64,000 bases of DNA from Burkholderiaceae bacterium (GTDB lineage Bacteria; Pseudomonadota; Gammaproteobacteria; Burkholderiales; Burkholderiaceae_E), in NCBI GenBank assembly GCA_024637155.1, contig JAGXFR010000005.1, forward strand, positions 24,795 through 88,794, in the 5' to 3' direction. The notes beneath the pieces were generated by a model, which saw only the letters and a list, made by a program, of their open reading frames with translations, had not been told where the DNA came from and did not search any database. Position numbers and translations under genes: made by a program. Each line of letters begins with the position of its first letter. Positions within the stretch are counted from its first letter, which is position 1. Of this stretch, positions 44,479-53,556 are shown in pieces.

Positions 44479-45063
44479 GTGGGCACGACGGAACCGAAAA
44501 CGGGCGCGTCTGGGTTGCGCGCCACCCCGCTGGCGATTCCCGAAGTGATCCGCCTCGAGCCGCGCGTCTTCGGGGACGAGTGCGGTTTCTTCTTCGAGAG
44601 CTGGAACCGCGATGCTTTCCGCTCAGCGACGGGGATCGATCCGCTGTTCGTGCAGGACAACCATTCGAAGTCCCAGCGCGGCGTGCTGCGCGGCCTGCAC
44701 TACCAGCTGCCACCCCGCGCGCAGGGCAAGCTGGTGCGCGTGACTGCGGGCGAGGTGTTCGACGTGGTGGTCGACCTGCGGCGCAGCTCTCCCACCTTCG
44801 GGCAGTGGCTCGGGGAGGTGCTCTCGGCGGAGAACAAGCGCCAGCTGTGGGTCCCGCCCGGCTTCGCGCACGGCTTCCTGACCTTGTCCGAAAGCGCCGA
44901 GTTCCTCTACAAGACCACCGACACCTACGCGCCCGAGTGCGAGCGCTGCATCCGCTGGGACGACCCGGAAATAGGCGTCGCGTGGCCGCTCGCTGGCGTG
45001 CCACTGGTGTCGGAGAAGGATCGCGCGGGAGTAGCCTTTGGCGAGGCGGAAGCCTTCGCGTGA
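44479..45063 (+). CDS. rmlC: dTDP-4-dehydrorhamnose 3,5-epimerase
   Basis: A 194-residue RmlC cupin. 'EPRVFGDECGFFFESWNRDA' is followed by 'FVQDNHSKSQRGVLRGLHYQ' (catalytic His region), 'GEVFDVVVDLRRSSPTFGQW' and 'WVPPGFAHGFLTLSESAEFL'. It epimerises C3 and C5 of dTDP-4-keto-6-deoxyglucose toward L-rhamnose. GTG start directly after the rmlA stop, so the two are one unit. RmlB and RmlD must be encoded elsewhere if rhamnose is made. Confidence 0.92.
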   Translation: MGTTEPKTGASGLRATPLAIPEVIRLEPRVFGDECGFFFESWNRDAFRSATGIDPLFVQDNHSKSQRGVLRGLHYQLPPRAQGKLVRVTAGEVFDVVVDLRRSSPTFGQWLGEVLSAENKRQLWVPPGFAHGFLTLSESAEFLYKTTDTYAPECERCIRWDDPEIGVAWPLAGVPLVSEKDRAGVAFGEAEAFA

Positions 45064-45076
45064 CGACCATCGGCGC

Positions 45077-45349
45077 TCAACTGTGCTCGACTTTCTCTTG
45101 CAGCCACACCTTGATGAGCGATTGGTAGGGAACGTCGCGCGCGTTCGCTGCCGCCTTGATCGAATCGAGCAGGTGTTGCGGCAAGCGCAGGGAGATCGTC
45201 TTGGTGGACGGTTTCAGGTTTGGCATCACACCGCGGCGGGCCTGCGTCCAATCGAGGAATTCGCTGGAGTCGCGGTCTCGGGCCTCCCAGAAGACGCGTT
45301 CCTGCGTTTCACTGCGAAATTTCGGCAACGGTTTAGCTGGCTTGCTCAT
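45077..45349 (-). CDS. brnA: BrnA-type (CopG-like RHH) antitoxin
   Basis: A 90-residue protein. The N-terminal 'MSKPAKPLPKFRSETQERVF' then 'WEARDRDSSEFLDW' is the BrnA toxin-binding part; the C-terminal ribbon-helix-helix reads 'KTISLRLPQHLLDSIKAAAN'. It neutralises BrnT and represses the pair. Its start overlaps the end of brnT by 17 bp, the usual brnT-brnA order. It is the only leftward module between rmlC and the downstream dehydrogenase gene. Confidence 0.87.
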   Translation of the reverse strand: MSKPAKPLPKFRSETQERVFWEARDRDSSEFLDWTQARRGVMPNLKPSTKTISLRLPQHLLDSIKAAANARDVPYQSLIKVWLQEKVEHS

Positions 45350-45632
45350 AAATCCTTCTCTCTTTCCGGTGCATGTCGCGTCCCGAGATGACCCGCAGCA
45401 GCGTCCCCTCGGCGCGCAGCGTGAACGTGATGTGCCGCGCACGGCCCGCCTCGGTCTGTCCCAGGGCATGAAGCCGCAACTCGTGCTCGCTGTGCCGTTG
45501 ATCCTCCAACATCAACAACGGATGCTTGAAAAACACCTCTTCGGCCTCTGACTGGCTCACGCCGTGGCGGTCGTTCTTGCGTTCGTTGCCCTGGTCCCAC
45601 TCGAAGCCGACGATGAGGGAGAGATCAATCAT
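45333..45632 (-). CDS. brnT: BrnT-type ribonuclease toxin
   Basis: A 99-residue RelE-fold RNase toxin. 'IVGFEWDQGNERKNDRHGVS', 'QSEAEEVFFKHPLLMLED' and 'LLRVISGRDMHRKERRIYEQ' follow the BrnT consensus (FEWDxxKxxxNxxKHGVS...RIISARxxxxxERxxYE). The catalytic basic/aromatic residues in the last segment are present, so it looks functional. An inverted repeat immediately upstream is the likely shared operator. Confidence 0.88.
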   Translation of the reverse strand: MIDLSLIVGFEWDQGNERKNDRHGVSQSEAEEVFFKHPLLMLEDQRHSEHELRLHALGQTEAGRARHITFTLRAEGTLLRVISGRDMHRKERRIYEQAS

Positions 45633-45635
45633 CGG

Positions 45636-45656
45636 TGTATATTATCAAGATATACA
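45636..45656. promoter_or_regulatory. Operator-like inverted repeat at the brnT promoter
   Basis: TGTATAT (45636-45642) and ATATACA (45650-45656) are perfect 7-bp arms around a 7-bp spacer, four bases upstream of the brnT start. The placement would block ribosome or polymerase access and fits BrnA autorepression. Confidence 0.6.
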
Positions 45657-45835
45657 TTTGGTGGCCATGGTCTGTGCGGCGGGCGCGCGTCGAGGGGGCG
45701 TCCTCGCCGAATCGCGCATTCGGCAATAATGCCTTGCGCCAACTCGTTGCGTCGTGGAATGCTGCCGAACGCGATGGATGAGCCGGAAGGTCGCGTCCGT
45801 CCTCTTGATGACTCAATTCGGAGTACCTGCAAGAA

Positions 45836-46857
<1,022 letters not shown>

Positions 46858-46861
<4 letters not shown>

Positions 46862-47979
46862 AAACCATCTTCCTCGTCGCCGGCGCGCGTCCCAACTTCA
46901 TGAAGATCGCACCGATCGTGCGCGCGCTGCGCGCGCACGGCGGGCTGGCCTTCCAGATCGTCCACACCGGCCAGCACTACGACCGGGACATGAACGAGGT
47001 GTTCTTCGAGGAGCTCGGCATCCCGGCGCCCGACGTGTTCATGGGCGCGGGCGGGGGCAGTCACGCGGAGCAGACCGCGAAGATCATGGTCGCCTTCGAG
47101 GAGCTGTGCCAGACCCGGCGCCCCGACGCGGTGCTCGTGGTGGGGGACGTCAATTCCACGCTTGCCTGCTCGGTGGTCGCCAAGAAACTGCACATCCCGG
47201 TGGCGCACGTGGAAGCGGGGCTGCGCAGCGGCGATCGGTCGATGCCCGAGGAGATCAACCGGCTGGTCACCGACAGCATCTCGGACTGGTTCTTCGTTAC
47301 CGAGCCCAGCGGCGTGGCGCACCTCCAACGCGAGGGGCATCCGGATTCGGCGATCCACTACGTGGGCCACGTGATGGTCGACAACGTGCTCTACCAGGCG
47401 GCGAAGCTCGCCAACGCGGACACCGCGGGCTTCGAGACCAGTGCGTGGAAGGCGGCGCACACGCGCGGCGGCGGGCGCTACGGCGTGGTGACGCTGCATA
47501 GGCCGAGCAACGTGGACGACGCGGAAATGATGGCGCGCATCGGCGGGGCGCTCGTCGAGATCTCGGCCGATTTGCCGCTGATCTTTCCGGTGCATCCGCG
47601 CACCCGCGCGAACCTGGAGAAGTTCGGGGTCACGCTGGGCCCGCGGGTGAGGCTCGTCGCCCCCCAGCCCTACATGGCGTTCCTGAACCTCTGGAAGGAC
47701 GCGGCGGTGGTGCTCACCGACAGCGGCGGGCTGCAGGAGGAGACGACGGCGCTCGGCGTGCCCTGCATCACGATCCGCGAGAACACCGAGCGCCCGGTGA
47801 CGGTGGACGAGGGCACCAACGTGCTCGCCGGCACCGACCCGGCGGCGATCGTGGCGGCGGCGGCGCAGGTGCTGCGCGGCGAGGCCAAGCAAGGCCGCCG
47901 TCCACAGCTCTGGGACGGGAAGGCGGCGGAGCGGATCGTGGCGGTGCTGGCGGCAGAACTGGGCGGAAGGCGCGACTGA
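46858..47979 (+). CDS. wecB: UDP-N-acetylglucosamine 2-epimerase (non-hydrolysing)
   Basis: A 373-residue WecB. '[20 protein letters not shown]', '[20 protein letters not shown]', '[20 protein letters not shown]' and '[20 protein letters not shown]' cover both Rossmann-like domains and the catalytic acids. It interconverts UDP-GlcNAc and UDP-ManNAc. It is translationally coupled to the truncated dehydrogenase gene, which suggests a ManNAc-related branch; no WecC-type ManNAc dehydrogenase is seen here, though the TviB-type enzyme might act nearby in the pathway. Confidence 0.92.
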
Positions 47980-48051
47980 GCGCGGCGAGGAAGTTCTCGG
48001 GGGGAACAACACCGCACCACCCTTACGGGTCATTTACTCCTCCTTCCAAAC

Positions 48052-48064
48052 GTCTAGACTAGAC
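48052..48064. promoter_or_regulatory. Short perfect palindrome upstream of the WecA-like gene
   Basis: GTCTAG-A-CTAGAC lies 28 bp before the ATG at 48093, in the 113-bp gap after wecB. It could be an operator. CTAG is generally rare in bacterial genomes, and two copies here are notable. Confidence 0.3.
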
Positions 48065-48092
48065 TGTTGTACGTTCCACTCGTCCAGGTCCC

Positions 48093-49439
48093 ATGTCTGC
48101 GATGCTCGCCCAGCTGCTGTCCTATGGCGCCACCGCCCTGCTCGTCGCGTTCCTCGTGAGCGCAGGCGCGGCTTGGGCGCTGGTGGCGTCGAGCCGCTGG
48201 CACCTGCACCGCACCGATGACCATGAGCGCCACCTTCCGCAGAAGATCCACCAGGGGGCGGTGCCGCGCGTGGGCGGCATCGCGATCGCGCTGGGCGTGA
48301 TCGCCGGAGGCGGGGTAACCATGTATGTGTTGGGGCAGGCGGTGCCGAGCTTCCGTGCGATGGGCCTGCTGATGGGGGCGATGCCAGTATTGCTGGTGGG
48401 TCTCGCGGAAGACGTTTTCAAGGGGATCACGCCCCGCCAGCGGCTCTTGTGGGCCGCGCTCGGCGCGCTGATCGCCGTCCAGTATTCCGGCATCGCGCTG
48501 GTGCACACCGATATTCCTGCGGTGGACTGGTTTTTCACGATCTATGGCGTCGCGATCGGTTTTACCGTGGTCGCGATCGTCGGATCGACCAATGCCTTCA
48601 ACATCATCGACGGGCTGAACGGCTTGCTCGGCGGCGTCACGGTGATCACGATGGCCGGTATCGCGGTGGTGGCGCTGGGGGTCAATGACACCAAGGTGGC
48701 ATTGCTCGCGGGCGTGGTCGCGGCGTCGACCTGCGGCTTCCTGCTCTTCAACTGGCCGCGTGCGCGCCTCTTCGCGGGGGATGGCGGCGCCTATTTTCTG
48801 GGTTTCTCGGTGGCAGCACTGCTGCTTCTTCTGGTCGCGCGCAACCCTACCGTGTCCCCTTGGTTCGGACTGACCGCCGCGGCGCTGCCCGTGTGCGAGA
48901 CGGTCCATTCCATCTGGCGCCGCGTCGAGAGGCGCATGGCGGCGACGGCGCCTGACGTGGGTCACCTGCACCAGTTGCTGCGCGAGGGACTGCTGCAGGC
49001 ACGGATGCTGCGCGCCGTGCGCGCGTATCGCGCTGCCCGCGCCTCCGGTGACGCCCCGCGGACCCTGCGAAACCAGGGTTTCCGTCTGCCCAACGGGTCC
49101 CTGGCGCCCTGGCTGTGGATTCTGCACGGGGTGCCGGTGCTGCTCGGTGTCCTCGTGTGGGACAAGACCGGAATGCAGATCGCCGTCTTCGCCGGGTTCG
49201 TGGGTGCATATCTGCTGATTTACCGGCGGCTCGCGCATTTTGCCCACCGTCGCCTGATCATCCACTACGATCCGGCGACCGGCATGGTGGCACGGACGCA
49301 CAAGGCGCCGTGCGCACCGGCGCCGATTCGCGCTGTGGTGAACTCGTTTGGCGAGACGGAACCGCCCGCCGTTTCCCCGGCGCCCGCCCCCGCCCAATCC
49401 CCCCCGCACGCGAAGACCCGCGACACCACGCCGCGTTGA
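48093..49439 (+). CDS. WecA/MraY-family undecaprenyl-phosphate glycosyl-1-phosphate transferase
   Basis: A 448-residue polytopic (about 11 helices) transferase. 'KIHQGAVPRVGGIAIALGVI' is the conserved first cytoplasmic segment. 'LLVGLAEDVFKGITPRQRLL' holds the Asp-rich motif, 'STNAFNIIDGLNGLLGGVTV' the NxxNxxDGxxGL motif, and 'RARLFAGDGGAYFLGFSVA' the metal-binding DGG. An unusual ~100-residue Pro/Ala-rich C-terminal extension follows. It starts repeat-unit synthesis by transferring a HexNAc-1-phosphate to undecaprenyl phosphate. It is the third candidate initiator in the window, and convergent with tnaA. Confidence 0.87.
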   Translation: MSAMLAQLLSYGATALLVAFLVSAGAAWALVASSRWHLHRTDDHERHLPQKIHQGAVPRVGGIAIALGVIAGGGVTMYVLGQAVPSFRAMGLLMGAMPVLLVGLAEDVFKGITPRQRLLWAALGALIAVQYSGIALVHTDIPAVDWFFTIYGVAIGFTVVAIVGSTNAFNIIDGLNGLLGGVTVITMAGIAVVALGVNDTKVALLAGVVAASTCGFLLFNWPRARLFAGDGGAYFLGFSVAALLLLLVARNPTVSPWFGLTAAALPVCETVHSIWRRVERRMAATAPDVGHLHQLLREGLLQARMLRAVRAYRAARASGDAPRTLRNQGFRLPNGSLAPWLWILHGVPVLLGVLVWDKTGMQIAVFAGFVGAYLLIYRRLAHFAHRRLIIHYDPATGMVARTHKAPCAPAPIRAVVNSFGETEPPAVSPAPAPAQSPPHAKTRDTTPR

Positions 49440-49490
49440 CGCGCGGTGCTCGCCATGCGCGCCGCCGGTGACTCCGCGCGGCGCTGCGCC

Positions 49491-50918
49491 TCAGTCCCCC
49501 TGCCGCCAGCGCAGCCGCGCCATGAAGTGGCGCAGCACGGGCGGCTCATAGGTGAACTCCAGCCCGCGGATCGCTCCGGCCCGCGCATTCACGGCGAGCA
49601 GCGCGTCGGCGATGTAGTCCATGTGGTCGTTGGTGTAGACGCGCCGCGGGATGGTGAGGCGCATCAGCTCGAATTCCGACGGTTCCTGCGCGCCGGTCGC
49701 GGGGTTGCGCCCGAGCATCAGCGAACCGATCTCCACGGCGCGCACACCGCCTTGGAGGTAGAGCTCGCAGGCGAGTGCATGCCCGGGAAAGTGCTCGGGC
49801 GGGATGTGCGGCAGCATCTTTCTGGCGTCGACGAACACGGCGTGCCCGCCGGTGGGGTACTGGATCGGCACGCCGCCGGCGCGCAAGCGCTCACCGAGGT
49901 AGGCGACCTGCGCGATCCGGTAGTCGAGCCACGCCAGCTCGATCCCCTCGCGCAACCCGGTGGCGAGCGCCTCCATGTCGCGACCGGTCAGTCCGCCGTA
50001 GGTGACGAAGCCCTCGAGTGGCACACAGCGGACCTGCACCGCGCGAAAGAGCTCGGTGTCGCTGCGAAAGCAGCACAGTCCGCCGATGTTCACCAACCCG
50101 TCCTTCTTGGCCGACATCGTGAACATGTCGCCGTAGCCGAACATCTCGCGCACGATGTCGCCGATCGCGACGCCCTCGTAGCCGGCCTCGCGTTCCCGGA
50201 TGAACCATGCGTTCTCGGCAAAGCGCGCAGCGTCGATGACCATCGGGATTGCGTGGCGCCGCGCGATCTCGGAAGCCGCGCGCAGATTGGCCATCGAGAC
50301 AGGCTGCCCGCCGGCGCTGTTGCAGGTGATCGTGGCGATGATCCCCGCGATGTGGGCTGCGCCCAGGCTTTCGATCTGCGCCTCCAGCGCCGCCAGATCG
50401 AAGTTCCCCTTCCAGTCGTAGTAGGTGCTGGTGTCGAGCGCCTCGGGCGTGAGCACATTCAAGGCGCGCGCGCCGGCGATCTCGACGTGCGCCTTGGTCG
50501 TGTCGAAGTGGTAGTTCGACAGGAACACGGGCTGGCTGCTGCCGCGGCGCGCCACCAGTTCGGGAAAGAGGATCTGCTCGGCGCCGCGCCCCTGGTGCGT
50601 GGGGATGGTGTACGGATAGCCGAACATCTGCTCGACGGTCTCGGCGAGCCGGTAGAAGCTGCGGCTGCCGGCGTAGGCCTCGTCGCCGCGCATCAGCGCG
50701 CCCCACTGCGCATCGCTCATCGCGCCGGTGCCGCTGTCGGTCATCAGGTCGATGTAGACGTCCTCGCTGCGCAGCAGGAAGGGGTTCAGCCCGGCGGCGT
50801 CAAGCGCGGCGCGGCGCTCGGGTTCGTTGGTCTGGCGAATGGCCTCGACCATCTTGATGCGAAAGGGCTCGGGAATGCGTCGTCCGGCGCGAGCGGGCCT
50901 GCGGGTCGCTTCGTTCAT
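49491..50918 (-). CDS. tnaA: Tryptophanase
   Basis: A 475-residue beta-eliminating lyase, converting tryptophan to indole, pyruvate and ammonia. '[14 protein letters not shown]', '[20 protein letters not shown]', '[18 protein letters not shown]', PLP lysine K272 in '[14 protein letters not shown]'. The specificity segment '[19 protein letters not shown]' matches tryptophanase; tyrosine phenol-lyase has Arg in place of the Ile of 'VEIGS'. GGAAGAG stands upstream of the ATG. A TnaC-like leader peptide gene ends 157 bp upstream, indicating tryptophan-induced antitermination. Confidence 0.9.
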   Translation of the reverse strand: MNEATRRPARAGRRIPEPFRIKMVEAIRQTNEPERRAALDAAGLNPFLLRSEDVYIDLMTDSGTGAMSDAQWGALMRGDEAYAGSRSFYRLAETVEQMFGYPYTIPTHQGRGAEQILFPELVARRGSSQPVFLSNYHFDTTKAHVEIAGARALNVLTPEALDTSTYYDWKGNFDLAALEAQIESLGAAHIAGIIATITCNSAGGQPVSMANLRAASEIARRHAIPMVIDAARFAENAWFIREREAGYEGVAIGDIVREMFGYGDMFTMSAKKDGLVNIGGLCCFRSDTELFRAVQVRCVPLEGFVTYGGLTGRDMEALATGLREGIELAWLDYRIAQVAYLGERLRAGGVPIQYPTGGHAVFVDARKMLPHIPPEHFPGHALACELYLQGGVRAVEIGSLMLGRNPATGAQEPSEFELMRLTIPRRVYTNDHMDYIADALLAVNARAGAIRGLEFTYEPPVLRHFMARLRWRQGD

Positions 50919-51075
50919 GTTTCTCTTCCAGTGTGCGCGCTCGCGCCGGTGCGCCGCCGGGCGCGCGCATGATGCGTCGAACCCGGCTGTGCGCCCGGCG
51001 GCAGCGTTTCGAATCAGGGAATCGTTTGCCCGCGCGCAGCCGGTGGGCCGGGCGGGGTGCGTGCCGTCGGGCCGC

Positions 51076-51147
51076 TCAGGCGTGCGGGAAGTCGAACGTC
51101 AGGACGACGTCGAGGGTGAACCAGGGCTGGGCAAAGGGCGTGGCCAT
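51076..51147 (-). CDS. tnaC: TnaC-like tryptophan-sensing leader peptide
   Basis: A 23-codon reading frame between the divergent metC-like and tnaA genes, on the tnaA strand. It has one tryptophan (W9) in '[15 protein letters not shown]'. Compared with E. coli TnaC (W12, F13, D16, I19, P24), W9, F10, D13, L16 and P21 have identical spacing. Two residues (H, A) follow the proline before the stop, whereas E. coli stops right after it. The downstream 157 bp to tnaA are C-rich on the transcript, as expected for Rho action. No strong ribosome site is visible. Confidence 0.75.
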   Translation of the reverse strand: MATPFAQPWFTLDVVLTFDFPHA

Positions 51148-51263
51148 GGGCGCGATGGTAGGTCCGCGCGCCGGATGCGTCAAACGCCGCCGCGCCCCCT
51201 GAAACCCCGCGCGGATGCGGTCATAATCGAATGCATCGAAGAAAACGCGCCGGAGCGCTCCCG

Positions 51264-52553
51264 ATGCCCAAGCCCTCGTTCTCCACCCTGCTCAGCCACA
51301 CCGGGCGCCGTTTCGAAGAGCGAATCACCACCGTGAACCTGCCCGTGTACCGGGCCTCGACGGTGCTCTTCCCCTCCCTCGCCGCCGCCGCCGAAGCCGG
51401 TCATGGCGCCTCCAGCGGCGTGGGCGCGCCCCACATCGCCAGCTACGGCACCGCCGGCACGCCGACCACCTTCGCGCTGATGGATGCGCTCTGCGAGCTC
51501 GAGGGCGCGGGCGCGGCCTGCCGCGCGGCGCTGATGCCCTCCGGGCTGGCGGCGATCAGCACGGCGCTGCTCGCCTTCCTCAAGCCGGGCGACCACCTGC
51601 TGATGAGCGACTCGGTCTACGGGCCGGCGCGGGTCTTCGCGCTGGGCATGCTCAAGCGCCTGGGCGTGGAGACCACCTTCTTCCGGCCCGACGCCGAGGC
51701 CGGCGAGGTGGCGACGCTGCTGCGTCCGAACACGCGCGTGCTCTACCTCGAGAGTCCGGGCAGCTACACCTTCGAGATCCAGGACGTGCCGGCGCTGGCG
51801 GTGCTGGCGCGTGCGCGCGGCATCGTCTCGATGATCGACAACGCGTGGGCCTCGCCGGTGTTCGCGCGGCCCTTCGACTGGGGCGTCGATATCTCGATTC
51901 TGCCGCTCACCAAGTACTGGAGCGGCCACTCGGACGTGCTGATGGGCGCGGTGGTGGTGCGCGAGGAGCACTGGACGACGCTGTGGGGCGCAGTGCGCGA
52001 ACTGGGCATGTGCGTGGGCGGCGACGACGCGTTCCTGATCCTGCGCGGACTGCGCACCGTCGAGGTGCGCATGCGTCGACACGAACAGAGCGCTCTCGCG
52101 GTGGCGCGCGCGCTCATTGTGCGTCCCGAGGTCGGTCGCGTGCTGCACCCGGCGCTGCCCTCGCACCCGAATCACGCGCTGTGGCAGCGCGACTTCACCG
52201 GCTCGAGCGGGCTGTTTTCCTTCGAACTCGATCCGGCGCTTTTTGCGACCGCAGCTGGAGCGGCTGGCGCGACGGCGCCGGAAAGTGACGCCGCGCGCGG
52301 TGCCCCCGATGCGGCTCGAACGGCCTGCGCCATGGCGGCGCTGTGTGAGGGCCGCCGCCACTTCGGCATCGGCTATTCGTGGGCCGGCTACGAGAGCCTG
52401 ATCATGCCGGCGAGCATCGCGAATCTGCGCAGCGTCGCCCAATGGAACGGCGGGCCGCTGGTGCGCATCCACTGCGGACTCGAAGATCCCGCCGACCTGA
52501 TCGCCGATCTCGGGGAAGGGCTCGACGCGCTGCGCGCGGCGCTTCTCGCCTGA
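51264..52553 (+). CDS. metC: Cystathionine beta-lyase-type PLP enzyme
   Basis: A 429-residue Cys/Met-metabolism PLP enzyme. 'NLPVYRASTVLFPSLAAA', 'RAALMPSGLAAISTALLAFL', 'DSVYGPARVFALGMLKRLGV' and Schiff-base Lys in 'ILPLTKYWSGHSDVLMGAVV' fit MetC-like beta-lyases. It cleaves cystathionine, or cysteine-like substrates, to a thiol, pyruvate and ammonia, the same chemistry as tryptophanase next door. A small insertion rich in Ala/Asp near residue 345 is not typical. The start at 51264 (MPKPSF) matches the family. Divergent from tnaA, convergent with the D-carbamoylase gene. Confidence 0.85.
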   Translation: MPKPSFSTLLSHTGRRFEERITTVNLPVYRASTVLFPSLAAAAEAGHGASSGVGAPHIASYGTAGTPTTFALMDALCELEGAGAACRAALMPSGLAAISTALLAFLKPGDHLLMSDSVYGPARVFALGMLKRLGVETTFFRPDAEAGEVATLLRPNTRVLYLESPGSYTFEIQDVPALAVLARARGIVSMIDNAWASPVFARPFDWGVDISILPLTKYWSGHSDVLMGAVVVREEHWTTLWGAVRELGMCVGGDDAFLILRGLRTVEVRMRRHEQSALAVARALIVRPEVGRVLHPALPSHPNHALWQRDFTGSSGLFSFELDPALFATAAGAAGATAPESDAARGAPDAARTACAMAALCEGRRHFGIGYSWAGYESLIMPASIANLRSVAQWNGGPLVRIHCGLEDPADLIADLGEGLDALRAALLA

Positions 52554-52607
52554 GCGCAGGCTCGTCCTGGCTGCGTGCCCAGCCTGGCGCCTGGCGCTAG
52601 CGGGCGC

Positions 52608-53549
52608 TCACTCCAGCGGCGGCGGCACCGCGCCCTTGCGCTCGACGATCAGCCCGTAGGCCTGTGGTTCGCGGTGCTTGGCGAAATTGAAGGTGGTGTT
52701 CTTGTAGGACAGCGTCAGGTCCAGGTCGCAGCGCGCGATCGCCAGCTCGTCGGCGGTCGTCGTGCACGCCGCGACGATTTCGCCCGAAGGCGCCACGATG
52801 ATCGAGTTGCCGATCTGGTCCACCCCTTCCTCGTTGCCGGCTTTGGCCACCCCCACCACCCAGGTGCCGTTCTGGTACGCGCCGGCCTGGAGCACCAGTT
52901 CGTTGTGGAAATGCGAGAGGTTGTCGTGCTCGGGTGCGGGCGGATTGTGCACCGGCGTGTTGTAGCCGATCAGGATCATCTCGACGCCCTGCAGCCCCAT
53001 CACCCGATAGGTCTCCGGCCAGCGCCGGTCGTTGCAGATCGCCATCCCCATCACGCCGCCGAATGCGCGCGTCACGCCGAAGCCGAGGTTGCCGGTTTCG
53101 AAGTAGCCCTTCTCGAGATGCTGGAAGCGCCGCCACGGCTCATGCGTGGCGTGGCCGGGCAGGTGGATCTTGCGGTACTTGAGCTTGATGTTGCCGGTCT
53201 TGTCGACCAGGATCGAGGTGTTGAAGTGGTGCGTGCGGCCCTCCTCCTCGGCGATCTCGGCGTAGCCCAGATAGAAGCCGATCCCCATCGCGCGCGCGGC
53301 ATCAAAGAGCGGCCGCGTGGCGGGGCCGGGCATCTCTTGCTCGAAGAACGCGTCAATCTCTTCCTGTTTCTCGAAGTACCAGCGCGGAAAGAAGGTGGTC
53401 AGCGCGAGCTCGGGGTAGACGACGAGGTCGCATCCATGCGATTTCGCCTGCTTCATCAGTTCGATGAGGCGCGTGACCACCTGTTGACGGGTGTCGCTGC
53501 GCTCGATCGGGCCGAGTTGCGCGGCGCCGACGGTGACGATTCGGGTCAT
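52608..53549 (-). CDS. N-carbamoyl-D-amino-acid hydrolase (nitrilase superfamily)
   Basis: A 313-residue amidohydrolase. The triad falls at the same numbers as the Agrobacterium D-carbamoylase: E47 ('VVYPELALTTFFPRW'), K127 ('KYRKIHLPGH') and C172 ('ICNDRRWPETYRVMG'). Long segments such as 'GYNTPVHNPPAPEHDNLSHF' and 'NTSILVDKTGNI' also fit that enzyme. It hydrolyses N-carbamoyl-D-amino acids to D-amino acids, CO2 and ammonia in the cytoplasm. It is the last gene of the leftward operon from 57886; no hydantoinase is in the window. Confidence 0.88.
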   Translation of the reverse strand: MTRIVTVGAAQLGPIERSDTRQQVVTRLIELMKQAKSHGCDLVVYPELALTTFFPRWYFEKQEEIDAFFEQEMPGPATRPLFDAARAMGIGFYLGYAEIAEEEGRTHHFNTSILVDKTGNIKLKYRKIHLPGHATHEPWRRFQHLEKGYFETGNLGFGVTRAFGGVMGMAICNDRRWPETYRVMGLQGVEMILIGYNTPVHNPPAPEHDNLSHFHNELVLQAGAYQNGTWVVGVAKAGNEEGVDQIGNSIIVAPSGEIVAACTTTADELAIARCDLDLTLSYKNTTFNFAKHREPQAYGLIVERKGAVPPPLE

Positions 53550-53556
53550 GTTCTGC

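Noticed and set aside
47994..48012. GTTC...GAAC hairpin after wecB as a terminator
   Set aside because: Stem of only 4 bp and no T-run.
49491..50918. Tyrosine phenol-lyase instead of tryptophanase
   Set aside because: The GVRAVEIGS segment has Ile where TPL has Arg, and a TnaC-like leader precedes the gene.
49446..50972. A 508-codon forward frame opposite tnaA
   Set aside because: Antisense artefact; tnaA motifs and the PLP lysine are on the other strand.
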